A DNA stretch of 64,000 bases from Berberis thunbergii (lineage: Eukaryota > Streptophyta > Magnoliopsida > Ranunculales > Berberidaceae): assembly GCA_003290165.1 (NCBI GenBank), contig QNQO01005785.1:558001-622000 (forward strand), read 5' to 3'. Below, in pieces: positions 44,955-55,292 of the stretch (the first letter of the stretch is position 1; each line of letters begins with the position of its first letter). The position numbers and the translations under genes are program-made. The notes under the pieces are model-generated. The model ran no database searches. It had not been told where the DNA came from and saw nothing but the letters and a program-made list of their open reading frames with translations.

Positions 44955-46868
44955 GAGTGAGGTTTGGAAATCAGGTTTTGCAATCTTATTTTATAATCAG
45001 GATGATGTGGTATTGCTAGAAGAGGTTTTTTACAACCTCGAGATACATATAAACATATTAAGGATTTCATCATTCTTTCAAAATCACGCCACGTCCCATG
45101 ATTACAAAACCTGGTTGCAAAAACATGATTTTCTAGCATTTTTGAAAACGAGTGAAGCTAGGGAACCAGGTTTTTTAACCATGTTTTATAACTAGAATGA
45201 TGTGGCATCGCAAGAAGATGTTTTTTACAACCTCGAAGTACACATAAACACTTGGGGGATTTCATCATTCTTTCAAAATACGCCACATCATCATGATTAC
45301 AAAACCTTGTTGCAAAAATATGGTTTCCTAGCATTTTCAAAAACGAGTGAGGGTAGGAAACCAAGTTTTGCAACCATGTTTTATAACCAGGATGACGTGA
45401 CACACTAGTCGAGGTTTTTTACAACCTCGAGATACATATAAACACTTTGGAGATTTCATCATTCTTTCAAGATCACGCCATGTCACCATGGTTACAATAC
45501 CTGGTTGCAAAAAATCGATTTCCTAGCATTTTCGAGAACGAGTGAGGCTAGGGAACCAGGTTTTGCAATCATGTTTTATAACCAGGATGACGTGGCATCG
45601 CTAGAAGAGATTTTTTACAACCTACAACCTCGAGATACACATAAACATTTTGGGGATTTCATCATTCTTTCAAGATCACGCCCGTCACCATGGTTACAAA
45701 ACCTGGTTGCAAAAACATGGTTTCCTAGCATTTTCGATATAAATATAGTTTGTTCGAAAATGCTAGGAAACCATGTTTTTGCAACCAAGTTTTATAACCA
45801 TGGTGACGTAGCGTGATCTTGAAAGAATGATGAAATCCCCAAAGTGTTTATATGTATCTCGATGTTGTAAAAAACATCTTCTAGCGATGTCATGTCATCC
45901 TGGTAATAAAACATGGTTCCCTAGCTTCACTTGTTTTCGAAAATGCTAGGAAACCATGTTTTTTTAACCATGGTGACGTGGCATGATCTTGAAAGAATAA
46001 TGAAATCCCCAAAGTGTTTATGTGTATCTCAAGGTTGTAAAAAACATCTTCTAGCGATGCCACGTCATCCAGATTGTAAAACATGGTTGCAAAACCTGGT
46101 TCCCTAGCCTCACTCGTTTTTGAAAATGCTAGGAAACCATATTTTTGTAACCATGGTGACGTGGCGTGATCTTGAAAGAATGATGAAATCCCCAAAGTGT
46201 TTATGTGTATCTCGATGTTGTAAAAAACATCTTCTAGCGATGTCACGTCATCCTGGTTGTAAAACATGGTTGTAAAGCCTGATTCCCTAGCCTCACTCGT
46301 TTTCGAAAATGCAAGGAAACCATGTTTTTGCAACCAGGTTTTGTAACCATGGTGACGTGGCGTGATCTTGAAATAATGATGAAATCCCCAAAGTGTTTAT
46401 GTGTATCTCAAGGTTGTAAAAAACCTCTTCTAGCAATGCCACGTCATCCTGGTTATAAAACATGGTTGCAAAACCTAGTTCCCTACCCTTACTCGTTTTC
46501 GAAAATGCTAGGAAACCATGTTTTTGCAACTAGGTTTTGTAACTATGGTGACGTGGCGTGATCTTGAAAGAATGATGAAATCCCCAAATTGATTGTGTAT
46601 CTCAAGGTTGTAAAAAACCTTTTCTGGCGATGCCATGTCATCCTGGTTATAAAACATTGTTGCAAAACCTGGCTCCCTAGCCTTACTCGTTTTCGAAAAT
46701 GCTAGGAAACCAGGTTTTGTAATCATGGTGATGTGGCGTGATCTTGAAAAATGATGAAATTTCCAAAGTATTTTTGTGTATCTCGAGGTTGTAAAAAAAC
46801 TCTTCTAGCAATGTCTCGTCATCCTGGTTATAAAACATGGTTGCAAAACCTAGTTCCCTATCCTCACT
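44955..46868. repeat. Inverted array of ~180-199-bp palindromic satellite units
   Basis: About four head-to-tail units read rightwards (starts near 44971, 45170, 45366 and 45561; spacing 195-199 bp). About six more read leftwards from 45754 to 46868 (spacing about 180-195 bp). The turn is at 45738-45753, with arms of 80 bp or more matching almost perfectly. Each unit also has internal inverted symmetry: ggaaccaggttttgcaacc...ataaccaggatgacgtgg against ccacgtcaccatggttacaa...tgcaaaaacatggtttcc. The array starts gagtgagg and ends cctcactc, so the whole locus is bounded by inverted ends. A lone half unit is at 53682-53785. Confidence 0.85.
45890..46333 (-). other. 147-codon open frame across satellite units
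   Basis: The minus-strand frame repeats KHGFLAFSKTSEARE, FYNQDDVTSLEDVFYNIEIH and TLGISSFFQDHATSPWL. It spans more than two units without a stop. Adjacent minus-strand frames (46293-46529 and 46508-46726) have the same repeat. I do not recognise a protein family, and openness may simply follow from the unit lengths; I do not call it a gene. Confidence 0.35.
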
Positions 46869-47365
46869 CATATTTATATATTATATTTTAAACCTGATGT
46901 GCCAAAAACTTTATAAAACAAAAGTGTCGGCATTCACAATTTGTCCTTTTTGAAAATATAACAAAAACATTGATTAGTCTTAAACAGAGTAGACCTCTAT
47001 ATTTTAGCTTATAAACCTTATTTATTGGGTTGTTGTTGTATGAACTCACCAACTCTACTTTCTAACGCCACCATTATTCCTAATTCAAGTAACATCATCA
47101 TTAAATACTTCAAATCTATCATTTTTGCTCGATTTTGAGTAAGAAGAAGGTGGATTTTCCAATCTTTCTAAATCGACAGTACTTCTTCTATTTCTCGTGA
47201 CCTTTTTCTCAATTTGTTTGACCTCCCTCGACAAATTTTTCTTTTTCTCCTTCCCCAAACATCATTTTTCAACTCTTTGTGGTTAGGGCTTTCAAGTTCG
47301 AAAGATTTAGGCGTAATTTAAAGACAAATGAGGAGATTATAAAAAGGAAATAAACACAAACGACA
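46869..47365. other. Intergenic, nothing recognised
   Basis: AT-rich spacer between the array and a SINE-like sequence. Confidence 0.4.
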
Positions 47366-47492
47366 ACGAGATACTAGCTCAGTTGGTAGACTTGTGGTAG
47401 ATGGTATATATCACAAGTCCATGTTTCGAACCTTGCAGGAAGCGTTAAATGGTTATGGGATCCAATTAAAACCATGTTCACCTCTAAAAAAA
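47366..47492 (+). mobile_element. tRNA-derived SINE-like sequence
   Basis: An A-box-like TAGCTCAGTTGG at 47375-47386 and a B-box-like gtttcgaacc at 47423-47432 are spaced as in a tRNA gene. No acceptor stem closes, so it is not a tRNA gene. The sequence ends in an A-rich stretch (ctaaaaaaacac). Confidence 0.6.
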
Positions 47493-48984
47493 CACAAACA
47501 CAAACAAACAATCAACAAACAACCAAAAATAAAGACAACAAACCAAAACGAACCCAAAAAAAACTAAACGAAAATGACAAATTCAAAAATAGATTAAAAC
47601 TGAATGCCAAACTTGCAATTTGTGTAAGATTAAGGCCAAATTTCGTATCACGAGTTGTGTTTAGGTAAAAAGAAAAGATGTTACGTAACACCACCATTTT
47701 GAAATCGTGTGAGATTAACTAGGTTGCAAGCGAGATTAAGGCTTAATCTCGCATGGATCACAATTTCACTAGTTTAATTTTTTAATGGTGGTGTTACTCA
47801 GAATTTGGGGATATTCAAAAGTGGAATTGGTGAGTTCACATATAACGACCTATTTATTATTGAATGCTCGAAAAGTTCTCGTGGATGTTACTTTGCAGAG
47901 ATAAAAAGTGAGATAGAAATTGAAAAGGATATAAAACCTTGACGACATATTTAACAGTTGGCAATTTCTAACTCCAACCGCCCTTTCCACTTCTCGCCAC
48001 CACATTTTTGGAAGGAAAAACTCATTAAAAAAAATGCACATCCATCACCCCATATAAAAACAAACTTTTGTGGGTTCTCACTAGAAAACATTAAGCTTGA
48101 CTATGGCTCACATGCGTTTTTCGATTTTCTTCTTCAGGATTTCGACCCCATTGCTCATTTTCCACTCTACTCTAAATTTCAAAATCCGTTGAAGCGATTG
48201 TATTCGATTTGGAAAACAAGAGTTGAAGGTGGTCGAAGAAATAGATGAGGAAGAATGTGGAGAGTTTGTTGACTCTTGAAAATGCTCCAACAACTTTGAA
48301 GAAGATGGTGAGTCTTCAAACTTGCCACAACACTCTCTTAATGAACCATAAAAGGAATTTGAGGTATATTATGGTGAAATATTGTTATCTATGGTGGGTT
48401 TTTTTTTTAACTTTTTATAATTGGATAATAATATTTATTTAGTTTATTTTGATTTAGTGATTGTTCATATTGTTTATACCCATTACCTGGCTTGAAAAGA
48501 TGTAGAGTTTATTTTATTTATTTAATTTGAATGAATTGACTCTAATTGTTTTCAACCAACTTTATTGTAGTTTGGAATGACATTTGAATGAACGTAAGTA
48601 TAGAATGAATGAAGCTTAATGTAGGTTACATTCTAAAATGAATTAATTTACGTAAAACATGTACTTTTTATAGATTTATATATCTCATTCTCAACTATCA
48701 TCCAAGTAGTAACCTTATTATTATTTTACGATTGTATAGGCTACTTTCTTGGAGTTATTCGAGTTTGAACTTCCTTTGGATATATTTGATGATCCAAATA
48801 ATCTTTTAGAGTATCTTAAGAATGAAAATATATTTGCAAATTATGTCCAAACAATTGTAAAAAAAATATGGTGAGATTATTAATTGTATATTGAATGTTG
48901 GGATTAGGACTATGCTTTATAATATAAATATCATTTAAAGTTTATCATATAAATATCATTTAAAGTTTACCCAACTGATAAGAC
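47493..48984. other. Unassigned; short exon-like frames only
   Basis: 48245-48305 (MRKNVESLLTLENAPTTLKK followed by a gtgagt donor-like site) and 48742-48860 (LFEFELPLDIFDDPNNLLEY) could be decayed exons. No family is recognised and no complete gene can be built. Confidence 0.3.
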
Positions 48985-49438
48985 CAATGTCTAGGCCAAG
49001 AAGATTGAAGTCAAAGCTAAAAGACCAAATCAAGCTAACATTAAAAGTCAAAGCAAGTCAAGTCAAATCAAAGAAAAAATTCAGTCAAAAAAGAATTCTC
49101 TACAAATGATCAAGACTTGAAATTCAAAATTTGAATTTAGAGATGAAAGACTGACAAACCCATATGCTAAGGAATCTCCTTATTTTGAAAAAAAAAATAT
49201 GGGCAAGACAAAGTCGATTTCACCCCTTGAATTTATGTCTGTTGAAATAGAGATGTCGTAATTGTTCAAAAGAGACGTTCTGAATCTAGTCATTTTGAAT
49301 CCAACCTTTGTAGTCAGACAACAAACTCAATTTCAACTCTTCTTCAGCATATACGTGCCTATAAATAGGCCTCAAGACATTATCTCAAGCCATCCCTCAT
49401 ACCTTTAAGTCATCCCTTTGAAAGATCCATTCACCCAC

Positions 49439-50103
49439 TGTGAGACCCTAACTGGTAGGGCTGAAAACCGAACCTTTCACCTAAACCGTGAACCGAACTG
49501 ACTTAGGTCGGTTTTAAAATTTTCAAACTGAAACCGAACCGACCATTAACAAAATCAATCCGAAACCGAACCGATTCTAATTTATGCAAACCGTAACCGA
49601 ACCGAACCGACTAAAATCTAACCAAAATCGAAATAAAACCGAACCGACTGAATATTTTAAACATATTGTATTATTTATATATAAAATATATATTATTTAT
49701 TATATATATTCGGTCGGTTCAGTTTGGTCGGTTAAAATCACATAAAAACCGAAAATCGAACCGACCACTTCGGTTTTGAATTTTTTAAAACCAAAACCGA
49801 TCCGAATCGAATTTAAATCGAATCAATCGGTTCGGTCAGTTTGATCTGTTTTTTGTTCAGTCCTACTAAGTGGGCGGGCTTGAGGTGAGGGTGAAGGTTG
49901 GAGTTCAACAGGCCCAATAGGTTGAGAGAGGTTGGACGAGCTACAAGGGGAATCATAGTCCCATATCGCCTGGGTAGGGGAGGAGGATGATCCTTATATG
50001 TGCGGGGTCAACTCCCTATTGTATCGACGCGTTTTAAAGCCATGAGGGCCGGATGGTAGCCTAAAGCGGAGTATAGGTACAGTGCGGGATGGGGGTCGTC
50101 ACA
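49439..50103 (+). repeat. 5' LTR of the TRIM, interrupted by a hAT MITE
   Basis: Closely matches 50221-50469 once 49456-49865 and one 8-bp duplication are removed. The match covers the segment caataggttgagagaggttg and the tail cgacgcgttttaaagcc. Confidence 0.85.
49456..49865. mobile_element. hAT MITE nested in the TRIM LTR, 410 bp
   Basis: Ends tagggctgaaaaccgaac and gttcagtccta. The interior is full of AACCGAAC/GTTCGGTT subterminal repeats. Flanks ctaactgg and ctaagtgg match at 7 of 8; the uninterrupted LTR copy has ctaagtgg, which confirms the insertion site. Confidence 0.85.
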
Positions 50104-50220
50104 GTTTGGTATCAGAGCCTGACCCAGCCGGAAGTATGCCACGTGGAAGTGGGCCCTTGGGCAACGGGGACATTGTGCATGTGTGGCCAACGAGGACGTT
50201 GGGCCTTAAGAGGGGTGGAT

Positions 50221-50469
50221 TGTGAGACCCTAAGTGGGTAGACCTGAGGTAAGGGTGAGGGTTGGAGCCCAACAGGCCCAATAGGCCGAGAGAGGTTGGA
50301 CGAGTTACAAGGGGAATCATAGTCCCATATCGCCTGGGTAGGGGAGGGGGATGATCCTTATATGTGCGAGGTCAGCTCCCCATTGTATCGACGCGTTTTA
50401 AAGCCGTGAGGGCCGAATGGTAGCCCAAAGCGGACAATATCGATACAGTGCGGGAGGGGGGTCGTCACA
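50221..50469 (+). repeat. 3' LTR of the TRIM
   Basis: 249 bp, TGTGAGACCC...GTCGTCACA, directly after the purine tract. Confidence 0.9.
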
Positions 50470-50474
50470 CCCAC

Positions 50475-52112
50475 TCTACAGTCTACACAATGTCCCTTGT
50501 GAGATATCTCATGGTGTTCTAACGAATAAACTTTTCATGTGAATTAACTAAACTTGAAAACCTTGTGGTGTTGACTCACTTAGAGTTATAACATAAGTCT
50601 TCGACAATTTTAGATAAAGAAATTTGAAGTCGAATATTTTCGTTTGATTTTCAAAACAAATTTGATTTATGAAAATTGACTATTCACCCCGTCTCTAGTC
50701 GTACTATAACCTAGCATACCTCACACTTTCAAATAATACAAATTTCATTGAGGTGATCATAATCTTGACTGTTGCAATGTGCATTATTTATTATTGTCTA
50801 AGTTGATAGCTTGTAGCTTTAAACTTTATTTGATAGAATGATAATGGCCATGAGGATGATGATGAACGTGTCAAAGCCGATGTCTCAGTTGCAAATAAAG
50901 GAGATTGTTGAAGTAGTTAACACTTCAGAGCATTTGGTGTATATATTCGAGTCTTGCCCTTATTTGATTCGTTAGTGCTGTGAAATTGGGTGGGATGCCA
51001 AGGTCATTGTCGTGGTAGTGAAGTATGAAAAACCATACATCAAACATTAAGGTAGATTTGTATTGAGTTGTGAAACGAGTAGGAAGTACCCAAAAAAACT
51101 GCAAGAGCAATGTGAATCCTACGGAAGTTTGGGATACAAGTACGAAGAAGTGTTGTTGTTGTTTTTTTTTTTTTCATACAATGAATCCCACTCTACAATG
51201 ATAGGGATGCTGCGGGTTCTTTGTGGGATACACAACCATTTTCTGTCAGAATCTTTAGCGGGTCATTTGTTGGAAGGTTGACAAAAAAAATGTGATAATT
51301 GACCAAATGTCTACGTCGGGAGTAATACTTAGGATCCTGCTCTAAGTTTTGTGCTTTCTAGGACATATAGAAGGAAGATCCAAATAAACCTCTTTATATT
51401 GTAGGCTTCATCTTCTAAGCCTAATCCTATATTTATTAAAAAGTCTATGATGCTTGACCAGTCAGAATTGCTATAACCTTCTTTGTGATAGTTGGAACCC
51501 CTAATTTTTATGCATTACTATTCCATGTTAATAGATGCATTCTTCTATGCACCATAAACTATTAAAACTCAAAAGAAAAAGATGTCACTGAAGAAATACA
51601 TGTTGATCCTCAACCATTCCATGTAAGTTCACATTGCGTAGAAGCAAAGGTCTACCAAGATAACATATGGGATACGTTCAAATGCAACTCAAAACCTGAT
51701 TGTCTAAAACTTTGTTTCAACTGAATTAGGCTTTTCAAAAAAAGGAGTGAAAACATTAAATTAATTCATTGATTGTGTTGCTTGTTAGCCAACATTTTAT
51801 GAGATCTGAATTAGACATATTCTTAAAATTAGGTAAGTTGTTATCAACGAAGACTAATGGTAATGCTTAAGTTATATTAGGATCACACATATTTGGCATG
51901 AGCATCCACAAATCACAAAATTTTGATGAGATTGAAATCCGAGATATGGGCAAGCAAATATGGAATTTGTTGAAATTGTTAGACAACTACGCAATGTGTG
52001 AGCTCACCAAAAAAAAAAGTTTGTAAGACTTTAGTGCATCAAACTTTTCAACTACCTTAGTGTCTCGCCCATTTACTACCATTGCCACTACAATAAAAGC
52101 AAAATTTGATAT
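50475..52112. other. Intergenic with a MULE transposase relic
   Basis: Apart from the FAR1-like fragment at 50960-51290, no coding region is supported here. Confidence 0.4.
50960..51290 (+). pseudogene. FAR1/MULE-type DNA-binding domain remnant
   Basis: Broken frames read CETSRKYPKKLQEQCESYGS and then LRVLCGIHNHFLSESLAGHL. The C-x(n)-C...HNH spacing and 'HNHxLxxSLxGH' segment resemble the WRKY-GCM1-like zinc finger of FAR1 proteins and Mutator-like transposases. A poly-T insertion and stops break it. The transposase catalytic part is not seen. Confidence 0.5.
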
Positions 52113-52120
52113 GGCAATGG

Positions 52121-52657
52121 TAGGGGTGGGCAAAAATCGATTTAAATTCGGTTAACCGATCGAACCGGTTTTCAAATTACCGAACCGAAATATGAGTAGA
52201 AAGAAAGTAATTTAAACCGAACCGATTATAAACGGTTCAAAATCGGTTTACGGTTTTGAACCGACCGAATAATAATCGAATCGACCGATTAATTAGATAT
52301 ATATAAATAAGTAAATAACAGGTAGGTGTCAATACCTGATTAGTGCAACAAATGCACTGCAGTACACCATGTTGCACATAATCACCCACCTTCTCTCAAA
52401 GTTTTCAATTTTGAGCTAAAAATTGGGTTTTTTAAAAAAATTGGGTCTGTACAAAAATTGGGCATGTTTTAATGAAAGTTTTTCAATTGCTTGAGCCGAA
52501 ATTTCGGCCCAACCGATCCAAAATTCGGTTCAACCGAATTCATCGGTTTACAAATACAAAATTTGATTTCGGTTTGGGTTTTGGGCAAACCGAATAAAAT
52601 CGGTTCGAAATCGGTTTGGAGCTCAAAACCGAACCGAACCGATATTGCCCACCCCTA
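52121..52657. mobile_element. hAT MITE, 537 bp
   Basis: Ends TAGGGGTGGGCAA and TTGCCCACCCCTA. Flanks ggcaatgg and ggcaatat match at 6 of 8. Subterminal AACCGAACCG repeats are shared with the element at 49456-49865. Confidence 0.8.
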
Positions 52658-52665
52658 GGCAATAT

Positions 52666-53681
52666 CAGGGCTTGGTATTGCCACCAAAGTATTTATCATG
52701 TAAAATTAGGCTGTCAACGAATCCGATTTGCTGAAATCTGAATCTGTATCCGATAAGGACATGGAAAAGTTGAACACGATCCGATCGAAATTTGATCTAT
52801 CGGATCTACTAATGCAAATTTGAAGTTGATCCTAAATCTCTTATTGTTTGTAATTCTTATTAAAATAGTATGATTTATTTATTGCTAGTGCTAAAATGAC
52901 AAAAGAACACGTACATCTTTAATATTAATACCCATTATTTATAAAATTCGAGACCAAATAATATAGATATATGAATGAATCGGGTTTAATTTTTTTACAT
53001 TTGGATCCAAAAAACTCAAATCCATTTTTATCAGATTGGACTGAATCAAATTTTGAATAAAACTCAGTCAATTGACAACAATGCATAAATATTAATTTTT
53101 ATCATTCTCATGACAAAGTCAACTAAAGTAAAAAAGTATTAAAACTCAAAAATGTAAAAAAATAAAATAAAAATGTTCGTTTAGTTTTTCCCATCTACAA
53201 TCCAATCATCATCTTCTCCAACCCACTAATACACCATTGCCGCCATAAACTACATCTTCTCCACCTCCACCTTCTTTCTCTCTCCTTTCCTTTCCCTATT
53301 ATTTCTCATAATTTCTCCTTTATTTTCCAAAATAGTTGTCTTTGCAGAGCAAAACTACTTAGAGCTCTTCTAACGAAGAGTTTATTGATTTCATTGAAGA
53401 AGTAAGTCAAAATCATGGTAGAAACAACAATAGTGCAAACCAAATATATTTTCCCTTTTGAACTTCATTATTTAGCTTGTGTCTAAATGTTTGTCTAAAT
53501 GTATTGCAACATTTTGACACAACGCTAGTCTTAATTGATATGTATTTAAGACCTTTTCATTCTTATTATTTTTTTCCCTTTTTTTGTCATTTGTACTCCT
53601 TATCTTGATATAATTTGTAGTACGATGTGGTGGATGAGGAAAGTGATTGAAAAAATTGTAGTATTAGTGATAAAAACATAG
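52666..53681. other. Intergenic; possible further hAT relic
   Basis: 52710-53085 begins ggctgtcaacgaatccgatt and ends cagtcaattgacaacaatg, a weakly inverted pair with GATCCGA/TCAGATT motifs inside. No target duplication was found. The remainder shows no gene. Confidence 0.35.
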
Positions 53682-53785
53682 GAGTGAGGCTAGGAAATCA
53701 GGTTTTGCAACCATATTTTATAACCAGGATGACGTGGCATCGCTAGAAGAGGTTTTTCACAACCTCGAGATACACATAAATATAG
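53682..53785 (+). repeat. Isolated partial copy of the 45-47 kb satellite unit
   Basis: The stretch gagtgaggctaggaaatcag through gatgacgtggcatcgctaga to acctcgagatacacataaat matches one half of a unit. It is followed at once by a (TA)n run at about 53787-53810. Confidence 0.8.
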
Positions 53786-55207
53786 AGAAATATATATATA
53801 TATATATATATTTATTATTATTATTTTTTTCATGGCAATATTTTATCCGTTTTGTGAGTTTAGAATATGCACATCTCAATAAAGTGAAAATGAAAAAACT
53901 GACTTCTTGTGACCTCTGGGTTGGGTTGCTAGTTCAAGACCAATCGAAGATTGGATGGATGGCTTGTTTCATAATCTGCACCCAAGCTAAAAATTGAGTA
54001 TGAGAACAAAAACCCAAGCCTAACCTATATGCCAAAGTTTAATCGGGTTCATTCAAATCAAAAATATGTTTTGATTAACTAATAAAATTCAAACATCAAG
54101 TCACTCATTTGCAATAACATGCACTCTCAAAGACAACCTGCTAAACATTTTCAATTTTTAAGTCCCTAAAACTGCACATTGTCTGCATTGTGAAAAACAC
54201 ATTTTTTTTTTTTTAAGCTTTCACCTACTACATTTGAACTTAAATTTTGAGAAATTTTCAAAATTCTCATAAAAAAAAAAACAAAAATGTCAAAGTTTCA
54301 ACTCATTTCTATATATGCCCATTGTTGAAGACCACCCGAAAGGGTCCTTAAACACTCACAAAGAACGTTTATCTAGATATTTAATTACATGGACCTAAAC
54401 ATGTATCTCAAGAAACGATGTTGGAATGAACTAAACTTTAACATGTTGTTTCTATTAGTAATTTGTAGTTTTCCTAAAAAATTCAACTCAAATGGAGCTC
54501 AAACGAGTTTTAAAAAAATCATTTACTAGGGACTCAAAATATGAAATTATAAAAGGGTGTCATAGTGAGTATGAATTAGGAATTTGATGAACTCCAACTA
54601 GGGGTGAGCACGGGACGAGATGGACCTCACCCTGATCCCATCCCAATTACTTTATTTTCGGAACGGAATGAGCATAATATAGAACAAACAACAAAGTGCA
54701 ATCAAGTCGGGATGTAGCCCATACTTTTCACACCAAGATTTCAGGTGTTTGAAAACCTTTGCATGTGAATCTTCTTCTTCCCCTTTCTAATATCTTCTTT
54801 GTATAATTAACTTTTCTTTGTATTTTCATTTATCTTTTTCCTTTCTGATTTAGCCACCGCTACCCCTTGAGCCCTTATAAAGTTAGGTTCAATACCACCA
54901 GCGTCTTCAACCACAGACACCGCTGTCCAAACCCTTAGCTTTGACTCTTCTTCTTCCAGATCCACCCTCAAACCCTAGATTGACACGCGGGGAACGCATA
55001 CTATGGATTGCACGTGAGAATGTAATTAATTAACGATTGCCCGTAAACAATATCTGTTGTCCTACCCCAGCCCAAGTCGAAGCTGATCGAACTTAACTTT
55101 TTAAAGACATGAACTACCCATGGGCCAAGTTTTCCACCCGTAAATTAACAATCGAGTTCGACCCAGTCAACTCAATCCCAAGAAAAGGAACGATTAGCTG
55201 CTGGTGA
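53786..55207. other. Intergenic, upstream of ABCG7
   Basis: 54603-54690 (taggggtgagcacgggacg onwards) is a truncated relative of the hAT element at 5445-5895. The rest should include the ABCG7 promoter; no core element could be assigned. Confidence 0.45.
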
Positions 55208-55292
55208 GTGGTGAGAAATGATGATGAGCAACAACTTTATCTGCTGCAGAGAGACTGTGACGAAGAAGTAGTAGTAGTTCGTAGAAGAAGAA

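Larger units (their letters stand above)
49439..50469 (+). mobile_element. Complete TRIM retrotransposon with 5-bp target duplication
   Basis: Two LTRs of about 247-249 bp (49439-50103, after removing a nested hAT, and 50221-50469) start TGTGAGACCC and end GTCGTCACA. The interior is only about 117 bp. It holds TGGTATCAGAGC (50107-50118), an initiator-Met primer-binding site, and a purine tract aggggtgga (50211-50219). A perfect CCCAC flanks it at 49434-49438 and 50470-50474. There are no coding genes, so it depended on enzymes made elsewhere. Confidence 0.9.
48985..50700. mobile_element. Possible LTR or solo-LTR remnant hosting the TRIM
   Basis: After removing the TRIM the flanking DNA includes gcctataaataggcctc (TATA-like) near 49352 and ends in gactattcaccccgtctcta. 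These resemble the promoter and 3' end of large plant copia LTRs. No second LTR or primer-binding site is visible, so this is tentative. Confidence 0.3.

Noticed and set aside
44955..46868. CRISPR-like array
   Set aside because: Units are long, adjacent and of imperfect length with no unique spacers, and the host is a plant nuclear genome.
47371..47440. tRNA gene with A and B boxes
   Set aside because: The A-box and B-box are present, but there is no acceptor stem or anticodon arm that closes, and an A-rich tail follows. A SINE is the better reading.
48985..50470. Tandem gene duplication from the two ~250-bp repeats
   Set aside because: The repeats have LTR ends, a primer-binding site, a purine tract and a 5-bp target duplication, so they are TRIM LTRs.
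53740..53997. 87-codon frame after the lone satellite unit
   Set aside because: It is a chance frame joining the satellite fragment to a (TA)n tract and flanking DNA.
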